From NCBI RefSeq assembly GCF_003963535.1, contig NZ_CP034539.1:8184001-8248000 (forward strand): a stretch of DNA of 64,000 nucleotides, given 5' to 3'. The notes below the pieces were generated by a model that was not told where the DNA came from, did not search any database, and saw nothing but the letters and a program-made list of their open reading frames with translations. The translations under genes were made by a program, and so were the position numbers. This document shows, piece by piece, positions 26,252 to 35,191 of this stretch. Origin of the DNA: Streptomyces cyaneochromogenes (lineage in GTDB: Bacteria; Actinomycetota; Actinomycetes; Streptomycetales; Streptomycetaceae). How positions within the stretch are numbered: the stretch's first letter is position 1; every line of letters begins with the position of its first letter.

Positions 26252-27529
26252 TCAGGTCACCTCCGATCTACGGGCCCAGCGCGGTACGCGCCGTTGAGGG
26301 ACTTCGGGCGTCGACAGTCGAGGGACCTCGGGCGTCGAGAGGGGAGCGGCTGTGGCAGGCGCCGCCAGCAGGGAGGCGGCCACGGCGAGATGCAGCAGAT
26401 ACGGCGAGGCGTCGCCCAGCCCGGCCTCGGTGTACGACGCGATCGCGCAGTAGCTGATCAGGAAGATCGCGCATGCCCTCTGCAGCGACGGTGGCCGCAG
26501 CAACGCGACACCGCCCAGCACGATGATGACCGCCGCGACGAGGGTGACGCCGATCAGACCCTGCTCGTTGTAGACGGCCAGCCAGCTGTTGTCGATCGGC
26601 AGCCCGCCGAACGACTTGTCGCCCAGGCCCGCGCCGAACAGCTGCTCCGAGGTCGACCGGGGCGCGGCCAGCAGGGCGTCCCAGACCTTGGCCCGACCGG
26701 TGAGGTTGGAGAAGTTCTCCTGGCTCTGCCCGCGCAGGAACCACGCCTGCAGCGCGGAGCTGAACGCCACCGCGGCCACCGTGGCGCACAGCACCGCCCA
26801 GGCGAAGAACCGGCGGGCGGCGGCGCTGGTCAGGACGAGCGAGCCGATCGCCAGCACCAGCCCGATGAGCAGGCCGAGCGTGGCCGTCCGGGTGTGGGTC
26901 AGCGCGAGCAGGACGAGTGACGGCACGATGACCACCGCCGCACTGGTCCTGTCGGTCCGGCGGCCCAGGGCGAGCAGCACGGTGAGGCCGATGATCACCG
27001 CGGCGTACTGTCCGATCTGCGGCGGGGTGAGCGGCCACAACGCGCCGACCAGCCGGCCGCCGTAGAGCTCGGGCAGGGCGGCGCCCGGTGAGATGACCAG
27101 CCCGGCGGCGACCGACCCGAGCACCGCGAAGTACATCCGGATGTGGTGCCGGGCGAAGGTCAGGCCGCCGTCCCACCAGCGGCTGAGCAGCCACAGCGTG
27201 GCGACGAAGAGAGCCAGCCGGGCGCAGCGGAAGACCGCGCCGAACCCGGACTCCAGGTTGGCGCTGGAGATCACGCTGGGCACCAGCAGCAGGGTGAGCA
27301 GGAACACGAAGGCGCTGGCCCGGATGCGCAGCCGGAGATTGACCGCGAGCGCCAGCATGAACGCGGCGACCAGCGCGCCCATGGTGGCCATCTGGATGAG
27401 GGAACGGGGCAGCGGGACGATGGTCTTGGCCCCGGCGGAGCCGAGCGTGTTGAGGATCAGCAGTCCCCAGGCCGTCCCGACGATCTTCGGCGTGTGGTCC
27501 GCGATCTTCGGCGTGTGGTCCGCGACCAT
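26252..27529 (-). CDS. O-antigen ligase/polymerase-like membrane protein (Wzy)
   Basis: The 425-residue protein has roughly ten to twelve hydrophobic helices and a larger external loop with the family pattern LTGRAKVWDALLAAPRS...LFGAGLGDKSFG...DNSWLAVYNEQGLIG. This is the Wzy_C / O-antigen ligase hallmark region. It should polymerise exported repeat units on the outer face of the membrane. Start choice is uncertain: ATG 27529 gives a 1-bp gap to the upstream stop, and GTG 27538 would overlap it by 8 bp. The N-terminus has a duplicated ADHTPKI, and the C-terminus a duplicated LSTPEVP, both from short DNA repeats. Confidence 0.82.
   Translation of the reverse strand: MVADHTPKIADHTPKIVGTAWGLLILNTLGSAGAKTIVPLPRSLIQMATMGALVAAFMLALAVNLRLRIRASAFVFLLTLLLVPSVISSANLESGFGAVFRCARLALFVATLWLLSRWWDGGLTFARHHIRMYFAVLGSVAAGLVISPGAALPELYGGRLVGALWPLTPPQIGQYAAVIIGLTVLLALGRRTDRTSAAVVIVPSLVLLALTHTRTATLGLLIGLVLAIGSLVLTSAAARRFFAWAVLCATVAAVAFSSALQAWFLRGQSQENFSNLTGRAKVWDALLAAPRSTSEQLFGAGLGDKSFGGLPIDNSWLAVYNEQGLIGVTLVAAVIIVLGGVALLRPPSLQRACAIFLISYCAIASYTEAGLGDASPYLLHLAVAASLLAAPATAAPLSTPEVPRLSTPEVPQRRVPRWARRSEVT
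27481..27522 (-). repeat. 21-bp direct duplication at the 5' end of the wzy-like gene
   Basis: Two exact copies of a 21-bp unit beginning CGATCTTCGG occur back to back and duplicate ADHTPKI in the protein, in frame. Confidence 0.9.
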
Positions 27530-27530
27530 C

Positions 27531-29069
27531 TCAACCACCGTCCCGCGCGCGGAAGGTGCTGCCCGCGTCCTGCTGGTACGGCGTGCCCTGCCACTGCCCG
27601 AAGTCGAGCACCCGGCTCGGATCGTGGGCCACGAACTTCCACGGTCCGAGGTAGACGTTGTCATGCCAGCGGTTGTGCTGCTTGCGGGTGATCGCCTCGG
27701 CCACCCGCTCGCCCTTGTACGGCGACCAGCGCGGATAGGTGCCGTAGTTGGCCAGCACCGCCATCCGGTCGCACTTCGCCGTGCAGTCGACGACGGACTT
27801 GTCCAGCACGAAGCGGTTGTCGTGGATGTCCACTCGCTGGGTCTTCCACCGGCAGTCGGCGTACAGCGGTGCGGTGGCGATCGCCGGCTGTGCGCAGCGG
27901 GCGGTGTTCTTCACCAGCAACGTGCAGTCACCGGACGAGGTGTTGGCCGGGCTGTTGCAGAACCGGTCGGCGTTCTCCCACAGGGTGATCCCGGACCAGT
28001 TGTTCTCCAGCACGTTCCGGTAGATCTCGATCTTGTCCGTGCGGGCGCGGATCCGTGGTTCGCCGCCGGACTCGGACAGGTAGACGGTCGCGTACGGGAA
28101 GTTGTCGCCGCCGTCGGCGGCCCTGCGGCCCTCGACCCAGTTGTTCCGCCGGATCGTGTTCTTCCGGATGACCGCGTTGTAGCTGGTCTCGTAGATCAGC
28201 GCGGCGCCGTCGTTGGCCTCGATCACGTTGTTCTCGATACGGAAGTCGTTGTTGTTGGTGTCCGCCCACAACCCGGTTCCGCGGTTGTCGTGCACCCAGT
28301 TGCCGCGTACGTCGGCGCCGTTCACGGCCCAGAACTTGATGCCTCCGGTGCAGCCGCAGCCCTCACGCCTGCGTTCCCAGTCGTCGGTGTTGTTGCCCAC
28401 GATCTCGTTGCCCTCGACCACCAGGTCGGTGATGGTGTCGCCGGACTTGTACGCGTTCAGGCCGTACTGACCGTTGCCGCGCAGGCAGCTGGCGCGGACC
28501 TGCTGGCGGGCACCGGCCATCAGCCCGGCACCGGAGTTGTTCTGGATCGTCGCGTGCTCGATCACCCACCCGTCGGCCGAGTCATGGTTGACCACGCCTT
28601 CGTTGTGCGGCGGCACGAAACCCTGCACGGTCAGATGGCGGACCGTGACGTCGGCCGCGGTACCGCCGAACGCGTACTGGTTCTTCTTCCGGCCGTCGAG
28701 CACCGCGTCGGGCGCGCCGAGGTAGCGGTTCCCCTTCTTCGGGATGACCTGGGCGTAGCGGTCCGGGTCGAGCCGGTGCTTGCCCGGTCGAAGCCAGAAC
28801 GTGGTGTTCGGGGGACTGCTCTTGGTCTTCGCGGCCAGGTCACCGACCACCGCGGGGTCGACCGTCACCGCGCCGGCCGGTGCTTTCGCCGGCCCGGCCG
28901 CGGGCTTGGCACACACCCGGGCCACGGACGTGGACGGCGCCCCGGACATCGAGGGCGCACCGGTCGGCTCCGCCCGGGCATCCGCCGTGCTCGTACAGCC
29001 GGTGGTCGCCAGCAGGGCCAGCGCCAGCGGTGCCGCCGCCAACGCCCAGTTCCGCCTCTTGATCCCCAC
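27531..29069 (-). CDS. Secreted right-handed parallel beta-helix lipoprotein (polysaccharide lyase/epimerase-like)
   Basis: The 512-residue product starts at GTG 29069. Residues 1-25 are a lipoprotein signal: GIKRRNW, a hydrophobic core and the lipobox LATTGC (Cys25). After a Ser/Pro/Ala linker comes a long Beta_helix region (about 95-470) with repeating rungs such as IENNVIEANDGAALIYETSYNAVIRKNTIRRNN, written here in part. This fold is used by pectin, alginate and other uronate lyases and by C5 epimerases. Several Cys pairs suggest disulfides outside the cell. Beside the heparinase-like gene and the GDP-mannose-dehydrogenase-like gene it probably trims or modifies the uronate polymer. No catalytic site can be assigned by eye. 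Confidence 0.82.
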   Translation of the reverse strand: MGIKRRNWALAAAPLALALLATTGCTSTADARAEPTGAPSMSGAPSTSVARVCAKPAAGPAKAPAGAVTVDPAVVGDLAAKTKSSPPNTTFWLRPGKHRLDPDRYAQVIPKKGNRYLGAPDAVLDGRKKNQYAFGGTAADVTVRHLTVQGFVPPHNEGVVNHDSADGWVIEHATIQNNSGAGLMAGARQQVRASCLRGNGQYGLNAYKSGDTITDLVVEGNEIVGNNTDDWERRREGCGCTGGIKFWAVNGADVRGNWVHDNRGTGLWADTNNNDFRIENNVIEANDGAALIYETSYNAVIRKNTIRRNNWVEGRRAADGGDNFPYATVYLSESGGEPRIRARTDKIEIYRNVLENNWSGITLWENADRFCNSPANTSSGDCTLLVKNTARCAQPAIATAPLYADCRWKTQRVDIHDNRFVLDKSVVDCTAKCDRMAVLANYGTYPRWSPYKGERVAEAITRKQHNRWHDNVYLGPWKFVAHDPSRVLDFGQWQGTPYQQDAGSTFRARDGG

Positions 29070-29077
29070 GCGCCCCC

Positions 29078-31045
29078 CTAGCCGCGGAACCTGAGCAGGG
29101 TGGTGAACTCCTCCGTGCCGTCGGCGAAGCCGGTGCCGATCAGCGTGGTGGCGGGTTCCTTGCGCCCGAAGCCGGGGGAGTACCAGCCCAGCGGCGGGTC
29201 GGTCTCGCCGCGATGGGCCCGCCAGCTCAGCTGCCCGGGCAGATCGAGCACCGCGGAGCGGTCCTCGCCGTCCCGCGTCCAGGTCAGCACGGCTCGGTTC
29301 CCCACCAGGTCCGCGGCGATCGCCGGGCCGAGGTGGAACGCCAGGCGCGCGGCCCGGCGCGCCCCGCGCACCTCGTCGACCACCCTCAACTCCTGGCTCG
29401 CAGCGGTCAGTTCCACCCGGCGGCGGTGCACGGAGCCCTGGTAGCCGTCGTGCTCGGCGCTCCAGCGGCCCACACCCTCGTCGGATGTGTCCGCGACCAG
29501 GACACGGCTGCGGGCCTGCCGGGTCCACAGGAACGGGCCGCCGGAGACCGACTGGTCAACGCCGTCCAACTGCAGGGTGTTGTGGCCGAGGGTCGACCGG
29601 AAGTACTGCCGCCACTGGGGCTGCCCGTGGTAGCAGTACGTCCCCGGGTCGGCGAGCACGTCGACCCCGTCGTGCCGGACCTCCACGGACAGCGCGTCCG
29701 CGTGGGCATGCGCGGCGATGGACAGGAAGCCGTGCGGTCCGCCGTCGCAGCGGCACCAGATCTCTCCCGCCCCTTCCGAACCGCGCAGGATGGTCATGCC
29801 CGCGTCGGCGAAATGGCCCGGTCGGCTCGCCGGGCGGGACACGGCCGGCGCGGTTGCGTTCTTCGAGTACGGCCGGATGAGCGCGGCCAGCAGCGGGGTG
29901 CGTACATCGGTGCCGGTCACCTCCGGCCACCAGGCGAGCCGGCCGAACACGGCGTCCCCGGTGGCCAGCAGCGAGCCCCAGCGGTCGGTGCCCGCGCCGT
30001 CCACGACCAGACCGTGCCCGTCGTCCGCGTCCCCTTGGCGCGGCGGCCGTAACCGGCCGTCCACGACGGCCGCGAGGGCGTCGGTCATCCGCAGCAGCAC
30101 CAGCCGGATCGACGCGGGGACCGGCACGGCGGCGGCATCCGCCTCGGCCACCGCGGCCAGGCCGAGCTCCAGCACCAGCCCGTGGTACTCGGTGGCCAGC
30201 TCGCGGTTGAGGCCGGAGCCGAAGGTGTTGCCGCGCAGATGCCGCTCCAGCGACCGCAGCGCGTCGGCCTGCCAACGCGCCGAGGAGGGGAACCACCCGA
30301 ACGCGCAGGCCGCGGCGAACTGCCCGGCGGCCTCCGCGATGACGTGGTTGTTCGCCGAGGACCCCCGGCTGGGGAAGGCGGCCAGCCAGCGCTGGTGGTG
30401 CCAGATCTGTTTCACCGCCACCGGGTTGCCCTCGAACAGCCCGGCCGCGCCCGGCCAGCCGTCGAGCAGCCGGCGGATCCACACCCAGGACAGCAGCCGG
30501 ATGCCCAGCTCGATGCCGCTGATCCAGTGCACGCCGCGCAGCGGTGGGTTGGCCGCCCACCACGACCGCAGATGCTCGGCCACGCGCTCGGCGTACCGCT
30601 CGTTCCCGGTGATCGCGTAGGCGGCGGCGAGCACGGTGAGGTACTGATGCCGGGACAGCTCCCAGATCTGCTTGATGTCCCCGACCGCGTCCTCGCTGCG
30701 GTACGGCACGTCGAAGGCGTAGCCCCACGGAGCCCGGCGCCCGGTCTTCGGGTCGCTCCACCAGTCCGGGTCGGTCAGGTCGTCGCGGACCACCCCGAAG
30801 TACTCGGCGTGCCCGTACATCAGCCGGTCCGCCTCGGCGACGAGACGCTTCGCGGCGTCCGGGGGGATGGCGGCGATCGTCCCGGCGGGCAGTACCGCGG
30901 TGAACCGGGCGCCGGTCACCGTCGGGCAGTTGGGCCGCGCCGACCGCCACCGCCGCCTGCGCACGGCGTCGCTCACCCGGCCCGCGACCTCCTGCGGTCC
31001 CATCCGGGAAAGGCGCCGCAGGTACCAGCCCGCGCTCATGGTCAT
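29078..31045 (-). CDS. Heparinase II/III-family alginate-lyase-like protein
   Basis: The 655-residue protein has an alpha/alpha toroid N-terminal half (IWELSRHQYLTVLAAAY, GIELGIRLLSWVWI, SSANNHVIAEAAGQFAAA) and a C-terminal Hepar_II_III beta-sandwich with GPHGFLSIAAHAHADALSVEV, the Asn/His catalytic region of the family, and DPGTYCYHG. These proteins cleave uronate linkages by beta-elimination. No signal peptide is visible, which is common for copies inside exopolysaccharide operons. It overlaps the bi-domain oxidoreductase gene by 4 bp and lies 8 bp before the beta-helix gene. Confidence 0.88.
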   Translation of the reverse strand: MTMSAGWYLRRLSRMGPQEVAGRVSDAVRRRRWRSARPNCPTVTGARFTAVLPAGTIAAIPPDAAKRLVAEADRLMYGHAEYFGVVRDDLTDPDWWSDPKTGRRAPWGYAFDVPYRSEDAVGDIKQIWELSRHQYLTVLAAAYAITGNERYAERVAEHLRSWWAANPPLRGVHWISGIELGIRLLSWVWIRRLLDGWPGAAGLFEGNPVAVKQIWHHQRWLAAFPSRGSSANNHVIAEAAGQFAAACAFGWFPSSARWQADALRSLERHLRGNTFGSGLNRELATEYHGLVLELGLAAVAEADAAAVPVPASIRLVLLRMTDALAAVVDGRLRPPRQGDADDGHGLVVDGAGTDRWGSLLATGDAVFGRLAWWPEVTGTDVRTPLLAALIRPYSKNATAPAVSRPASRPGHFADAGMTILRGSEGAGEIWCRCDGGPHGFLSIAAHAHADALSVEVRHDGVDVLADPGTYCYHGQPQWRQYFRSTLGHNTLQLDGVDQSVSGGPFLWTRQARSRVLVADTSDEGVGRWSAEHDGYQGSVHRRRVELTAASQELRVVDEVRGARRAARLAFHLGPAIAADLVGNRAVLTWTRDGEDRSAVLDLPGQLSWRAHRGETDPPLGWYSPGFGRKEPATTLIGTGFADGTEEFTTLLRFRG

Positions 31046-33234
31046 CGCGCCCGCTCCAACGTCACCGGCGCGCCACCGGCCAACCCGGCCTGCACGGCGA
31101 GGGTGGCCGCCGTGGTGGCGACCAGCGACTCCAGCGGCACCGGCATCGGCCCGCCGGTCCGCACGGCCTTGATGAACGCGGCCAGTTCGGCGTTCTGCCC
31201 CTTGTCCCGGGCCTTGGGCAGCCGCGAACTGACCCACTTCTTGGAGCTGTACACCGAGGCCCGGACGAAGTCGTCGAGCCGCAGCACCTTGCCGTCCGCG
31301 ACCAGGTCCAGCGTCTCCTTGGGGAAGCCGGGCGCACCGGTGGTGACGTAGCTGATGGTGGCGGTGGACCCGTCGGGGTAGCGCAGGACGACCTGGAGGT
31401 CCTCGTTTCCGGACGGGGCGACCGCGTACACCGACACCGGGTCGGCCCCCAGCAGCCAGCTCGCCGTGTCGATGAAGTGCCCGCCCTCGCCGGCGAACCT
31501 CGAGCCCTCGGTGCCCTGTTGGAGGTACCAGCTGCCGTGCTGCAGCCTGCCCGCGTTGACCAGGTAGCGCAGGCTCGCGGGACCGGTCCGGGCGCCGAAC
31601 CGCTTCTTGGCCTCGGTCAGCAGCGGCGCGAACCGGCGGTTGAAGCCCACCTGCAGCCGGTCGTTGCCGGACTCCTCCACCGCGGCGAGCACACCGGCCA
31701 GATCGTCCTCGGTGAGCGCCAACGGCTTCTCCACGAACACCGCCTTGCCGGCCCGCAGTGCCCTTTGGGTCAGTTCGGCGTGCGAGCTGTGGCGGGTGAC
31801 CACGAACACCGCGTCGATGGACTTGTCGCCGAGTACGGCGTCGAGATCGGTGGTCGCCTCGGCGAAGCCGAACTTCCGCTTGGCGTTGGCCGCGGACAGC
31901 GCGGTCGTGGTGACGACGGTCGCCAACTCGACGCCGTCGCGCCCGGTCAGGTGCGGTAGCAGCATCGACGTCGCGTAGTTTCCCGCTCCGACGAAGGCGA
32001 GGCGCACCGACGCGTTGGCCAACCGGGCCGGGGCGGGCACTTTGCCGCTGCTGCGCACGTTCACCGCGGGCACGGCCACCGCCGGGGCCTTGGCTCCCCC
32101 TTCCACCACCTGTTCGGGGTACCGGAACAGCACGGCCACGGCCTTCAACTCGCCGTCCTTCAGGCGCTGGTACGTCTCCACGGCGTCGTCGAAGTCGGCG
32201 ATGTGCGAGATCAAGGGCTCCACGTCGACGCTGCCGCGGGCGACGAGATCGAGGAAGCACGCCAGGTTGCGGCGCTCGGTCCAGCGCACGTAGCCGATCG
32301 GGTAGTCCCGGCCCTCCAGCTCGTACTCCGGGTCGTATCGCCCGGGGCCGTAGGACCGCGAGAACCGGACGTCGAGCTCCTTCTCGTAGTACGCGTTCCA
32401 CGGCAGGTCCAGGCGGCACTTGCCGATGTCGACGACCCGGCCGCGGTCCCGGCAGAGCCGCGCGGCCAGCTCGACGGGCTGGTTGCTGCCGCCGCCGGCG
32501 GCCAGATACACCTGGTCCACGCCGTGACCGCCGGTGAGCTCGGCGACGGCGGCTTCCACGGCCGCGGACGCGGGATCGCCGCAGGCCGCGGCGCCCAGGC
32601 GCTCGGCGAGCTCGCAGCGCACCGGGTCGGGGTCGGCCCCGACGACGCGGACCCCCGAGGCGGTGAGGAGCTGCACCACCAGCTGCCCGATCAGACCGAG
32701 GCCGATGACCAGCGCCACCTCGCCGAGCTGGGGCTCGCCCTGGCGGACGCCCTGCATAGCGATCGACCCGACGGTGCCGAAGGCGGCGTGCCGCGGAGCC
32801 AGGCCGTCCGGCACCGGGACGTAGAGGTTCTTGGGCACCCAGTTCAGCTCGGCGTGCAACGCGTGCTCGTTGCCGGCGCAGGCCACGAGGTCGCCGACCT
32901 TCACGTCGTCGATCCCGGTGCCGACCTGCTCGACCACCCCGCACAGCGAGTAGCCCAGCGGCGTGTAGGAGTCCAGCTTGCCCATCACCTTGCGGTAGGT
33001 GGCGGGCACCCCGTTGGTGGCCACGCTCTGCATGACCTTGGCCACCTGGTCCGGCCGGGAGCGGGCCTTGCCCAGCATCGACATGCCGGCCTCGGACACC
33101 TTCATGAGCTCGGTCCCGGTGGAGATCAGCGAGAAGGCGCTGCGGACCAGCACACCGCCCGGCTTGCACCCCGGCACCGGCACGTCGAGCACCGCCAGCT
33201 CGCCGCTCTTGTAGTTCTGCACGACCTGCTTCAC
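31042..33234 (-). CDS. Bi-domain oxidoreductase: zinc-type alcohol dehydrogenase fused to Gfo/Idh/MocA
   Basis: The 730-residue protein has two NAD(P) domains. Residues about 1-360 are a medium-chain alcohol dehydrogenase with SLISTGTELM, LGYSLCGVVEQVG and the Rossmann segment VALVIGLGLIGQLVVQLL. Residues about 405-725 are a Gfo/Idh/MocA dehydrogenase with VRLAFVGAGNYATSM, AVFVEKPLAL (the EKP motif) and GGHFIDTASWLLG. This fusion recurs next to heparinase, beta-helix and asparagine synthase genes in polysaccharide loci. It likely oxidises or isomerises a nucleotide sugar. The AUG at 33234 is 19 bp after the asparagine synthase stop. Confidence 0.9.
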   Translation of the reverse strand: MKQVVQNYKSGELAVLDVPVPGCKPGGVLVRSAFSLISTGTELMKVSEAGMSMLGKARSRPDQVAKVMQSVATNGVPATYRKVMGKLDSYTPLGYSLCGVVEQVGTGIDDVKVGDLVACAGNEHALHAELNWVPKNLYVPVPDGLAPRHAAFGTVGSIAMQGVRQGEPQLGEVALVIGLGLIGQLVVQLLTASGVRVVGADPDPVRCELAERLGAAACGDPASAAVEAAVAELTGGHGVDQVYLAAGGGSNQPVELAARLCRDRGRVVDIGKCRLDLPWNAYYEKELDVRFSRSYGPGRYDPEYELEGRDYPIGYVRWTERRNLACFLDLVARGSVDVEPLISHIADFDDAVETYQRLKDGELKAVAVLFRYPEQVVEGGAKAPAVAVPAVNVRSSGKVPAPARLANASVRLAFVGAGNYATSMLLPHLTGRDGVELATVVTTTALSAANAKRKFGFAEATTDLDAVLGDKSIDAVFVVTRHSSHAELTQRALRAGKAVFVEKPLALTEDDLAGVLAAVEESGNDRLQVGFNRRFAPLLTEAKKRFGARTGPASLRYLVNAGRLQHGSWYLQQGTEGSRFAGEGGHFIDTASWLLGADPVSVYAVAPSGNEDLQVVLRYPDGSTATISYVTTGAPGFPKETLDLVADGKVLRLDDFVRASVYSSKKWVSSRLPKARDKGQNAELAAFIKAVRTGGPMPVPLESLVATTAATLAVQAGLAGGAPVTLERAR

Positions 33235-33253
33235 CCAAACTCCTCTGAATTTC

Positions 33254-35188
33254 CTAAGCCGTTGACCGAGTGCGCTGGCCGGACCCGGAGGTCGCGTCGC
33301 GATACCAGTACTCGAGGGTCAGCACATGCCACAGATGCTTGGAGAAGTCCCGCTGCCCGGCGGCGTCCTCGGCGACCATCCGCGCCAGCGCGTCGCGCCG
33401 CAGGAGCCCGGAGCTGACGAGCACACCGTCGTTGACCACCTCGCGCACCAGCGGTGCCAGATCCCGGCTCATCCAGGCGCGCAGCGGGGCGCTGAACAGG
33501 CCCTTGGGCCGGTAGACGATCTCCCGGGGCAGGATCGAGGTGGCCGCCTCCTTCAGGACCGCCTTGCCCTGCCGTCCGACGATCTTGCGATCACCGGGCA
33601 CGGCGAACGCCGCCTTGACCACCTCGACGTCCACGTACGGCACCCGCACCTCGGTCGAGGCGGCCATGCTGGAGCGGTCCGTGTAGGTGAGGTTCAGACC
33701 CGGCAGGAACATCCGGGCGTCGCCCAGGCACATGCGGTTGACGAAGTCGTCGAGGTCGTTGTCCCGGTAGATGTCGGCATGCTCGGTCAGCACGTCGTCG
33801 ACCGTGCCGGCCAGGTCCGGATCGACCAGGGCGAGCAGCTCGTCCTGGTCGTACATGGTGTAGCTGCGCCGGAACGCGGTCTCCTCCGGCAGATCGGCGA
33901 AGGAGAGGAACCGCTTCGCGAACCGCACCGACCGGTACCCCCGGCGGGCCGTGGCGACCGGCAGCCGGTCCACCGCCGCGGACAGGCCGCGCCGCAGGGG
34001 CCGTGGGACGCGCTGGTAGCGCAGCGCGAGCAGGTTGGCCAGGTGCTTGCGGTACCCGGCGAAGAGCTCGTCGGCACCCATCCCCGAGAGCATCACCTTG
34101 ACCCCGGCCTCCCGGGCGGCCGAGCAGATCAGGAACGTGTTGATCGCGGCGGGGTCGCCGATCGGCTCGTCCAGGTGGTACGTCATCTGCGGCAGCAGGT
34201 CGAGCACGTTCGGGGCGATCTCGATCTCGTGCAGGTCGACGCCGAACCGCCCGGCCACCTGCCGGGCGTAGCGCAGGTCGTCCGGCATCGCCTCGAACTT
34301 CGCGTCCTCGGCCCGGAACCCGATCGTGTAGGCGGAGATCCCGGGCTGGTGACGGGCCGCCAGCGCGGTCAGGTAGCTGGAGTCGAGACCGCCGGAGAGG
34401 AAGGTCGCCACGGGTACGTCCGAGAGCATGTGCTGCCGGGTCGACTCCTCGACGATGGCGGCCAGGTCCGGCCGCTCGCCGCTGCGGGCCCGCTCCCGGC
34501 CTTCGGCGGCGACGTCCTTCAGATGCCAGTACCGGCCGCGCTCCACCCGGCCGTCGGGCCGGATCCGCAGCCAGCTCCCCGGCGGCAGCTTCTCCGCCTC
34601 GCGGAACGCGCACCGCGAGTCCGGCACCCAGTAGTAAAGGAGCGAGGCCACCAGCGCCGCCTGGTCCACCTCCAGCGACCCACCGGTGGCGGTGGCGAGC
34701 GCCTTGAGCTCGGAGGCGAACACCAGGCCCTCGCCGCGCCGGAGCAGGAACAGCGGCTTGATGCCCAACTGGTCGCGGGCCAGCACCAGTTCACCGGTCC
34801 GCTCGTCGAAGATCCCGAACGCGAACATGCCGCGCAGCCGCGGCAGGCAGTCCGTGCCCCAGCGCCGCCACGCTTCAAGGAGCACTTCGGTGTCGGAAGT
34901 ACCGCGGAAGCGCACCCCGGCGGCCGCCAACTCGGCTCGCAGCTCGGGCGCGTTGTACAGCTCGCCGTTGTACGTCAGGACGAGGCCGTCCGAGGCCATC
35001 GGCTGGGCGCCGGTCTCGGACAGGTCGATGATGGCCAGCCGACGGTGCCCGAGGTGCACTTCGCCGTCACCGGCGGGGTGGCTGTACCGGCCGGCCCCGT
35101 CCGGACCGCGGTGGGCGAGGGTGTCGGTGAGCCGGTCGGTCACGACCTTCCCGTCCGGCCATAAGTAGGTGCCTGCAATGCCACACAC
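33254..35188 (-). CDS. asnB: Asparagine synthase-type glutamine amidotransferase
   Basis: The 644-residue product starts at GTG 35188, giving Cys2 as the glutaminase nucleophile (MCGIAGTY). The N-terminal domain has RLAIIDLSETGAQPM and YNGELYNAPELR; the synthetase domain has the ATP motif FLSGGLDSSYLTAL and LSGMGADELFAGY. In polysaccharide loci such enzymes convert the carboxylate of a uronic acid to an amide with glutamine as donor. With a GDP-mannose-dehydrogenase-like gene nearby, a mannuronamide-type residue is a reasonable inference. Free asparagine synthesis remains possible. Confidence 0.92.
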   Translation of the reverse strand: MCGIAGTYLWPDGKVVTDRLTDTLAHRGPDGAGRYSHPAGDGEVHLGHRRLAIIDLSETGAQPMASDGLVLTYNGELYNAPELRAELAAAGVRFRGTSDTEVLLEAWRRWGTDCLPRLRGMFAFGIFDERTGELVLARDQLGIKPLFLLRRGEGLVFASELKALATATGGSLEVDQAALVASLLYYWVPDSRCAFREAEKLPPGSWLRIRPDGRVERGRYWHLKDVAAEGRERARSGERPDLAAIVEESTRQHMLSDVPVATFLSGGLDSSYLTALAARHQPGISAYTIGFRAEDAKFEAMPDDLRYARQVAGRFGVDLHEIEIAPNVLDLLPQMTYHLDEPIGDPAAINTFLICSAAREAGVKVMLSGMGADELFAGYRKHLANLLALRYQRVPRPLRRGLSAAVDRLPVATARRGYRSVRFAKRFLSFADLPEETAFRRSYTMYDQDELLALVDPDLAGTVDDVLTEHADIYRDNDLDDFVNRMCLGDARMFLPGLNLTYTDRSSMAASTEVRVPYVDVEVVKAAFAVPGDRKIVGRQGKAVLKEAATSILPREIVYRPKGLFSAPLRAWMSRDLAPLVREVVNDGVLVSSGLLRRDALARMVAEDAAGQRDFSKHLWHVLTLEYWYRDATSGSGQRTRSTA

Positions 35189-35191
35189 GTC

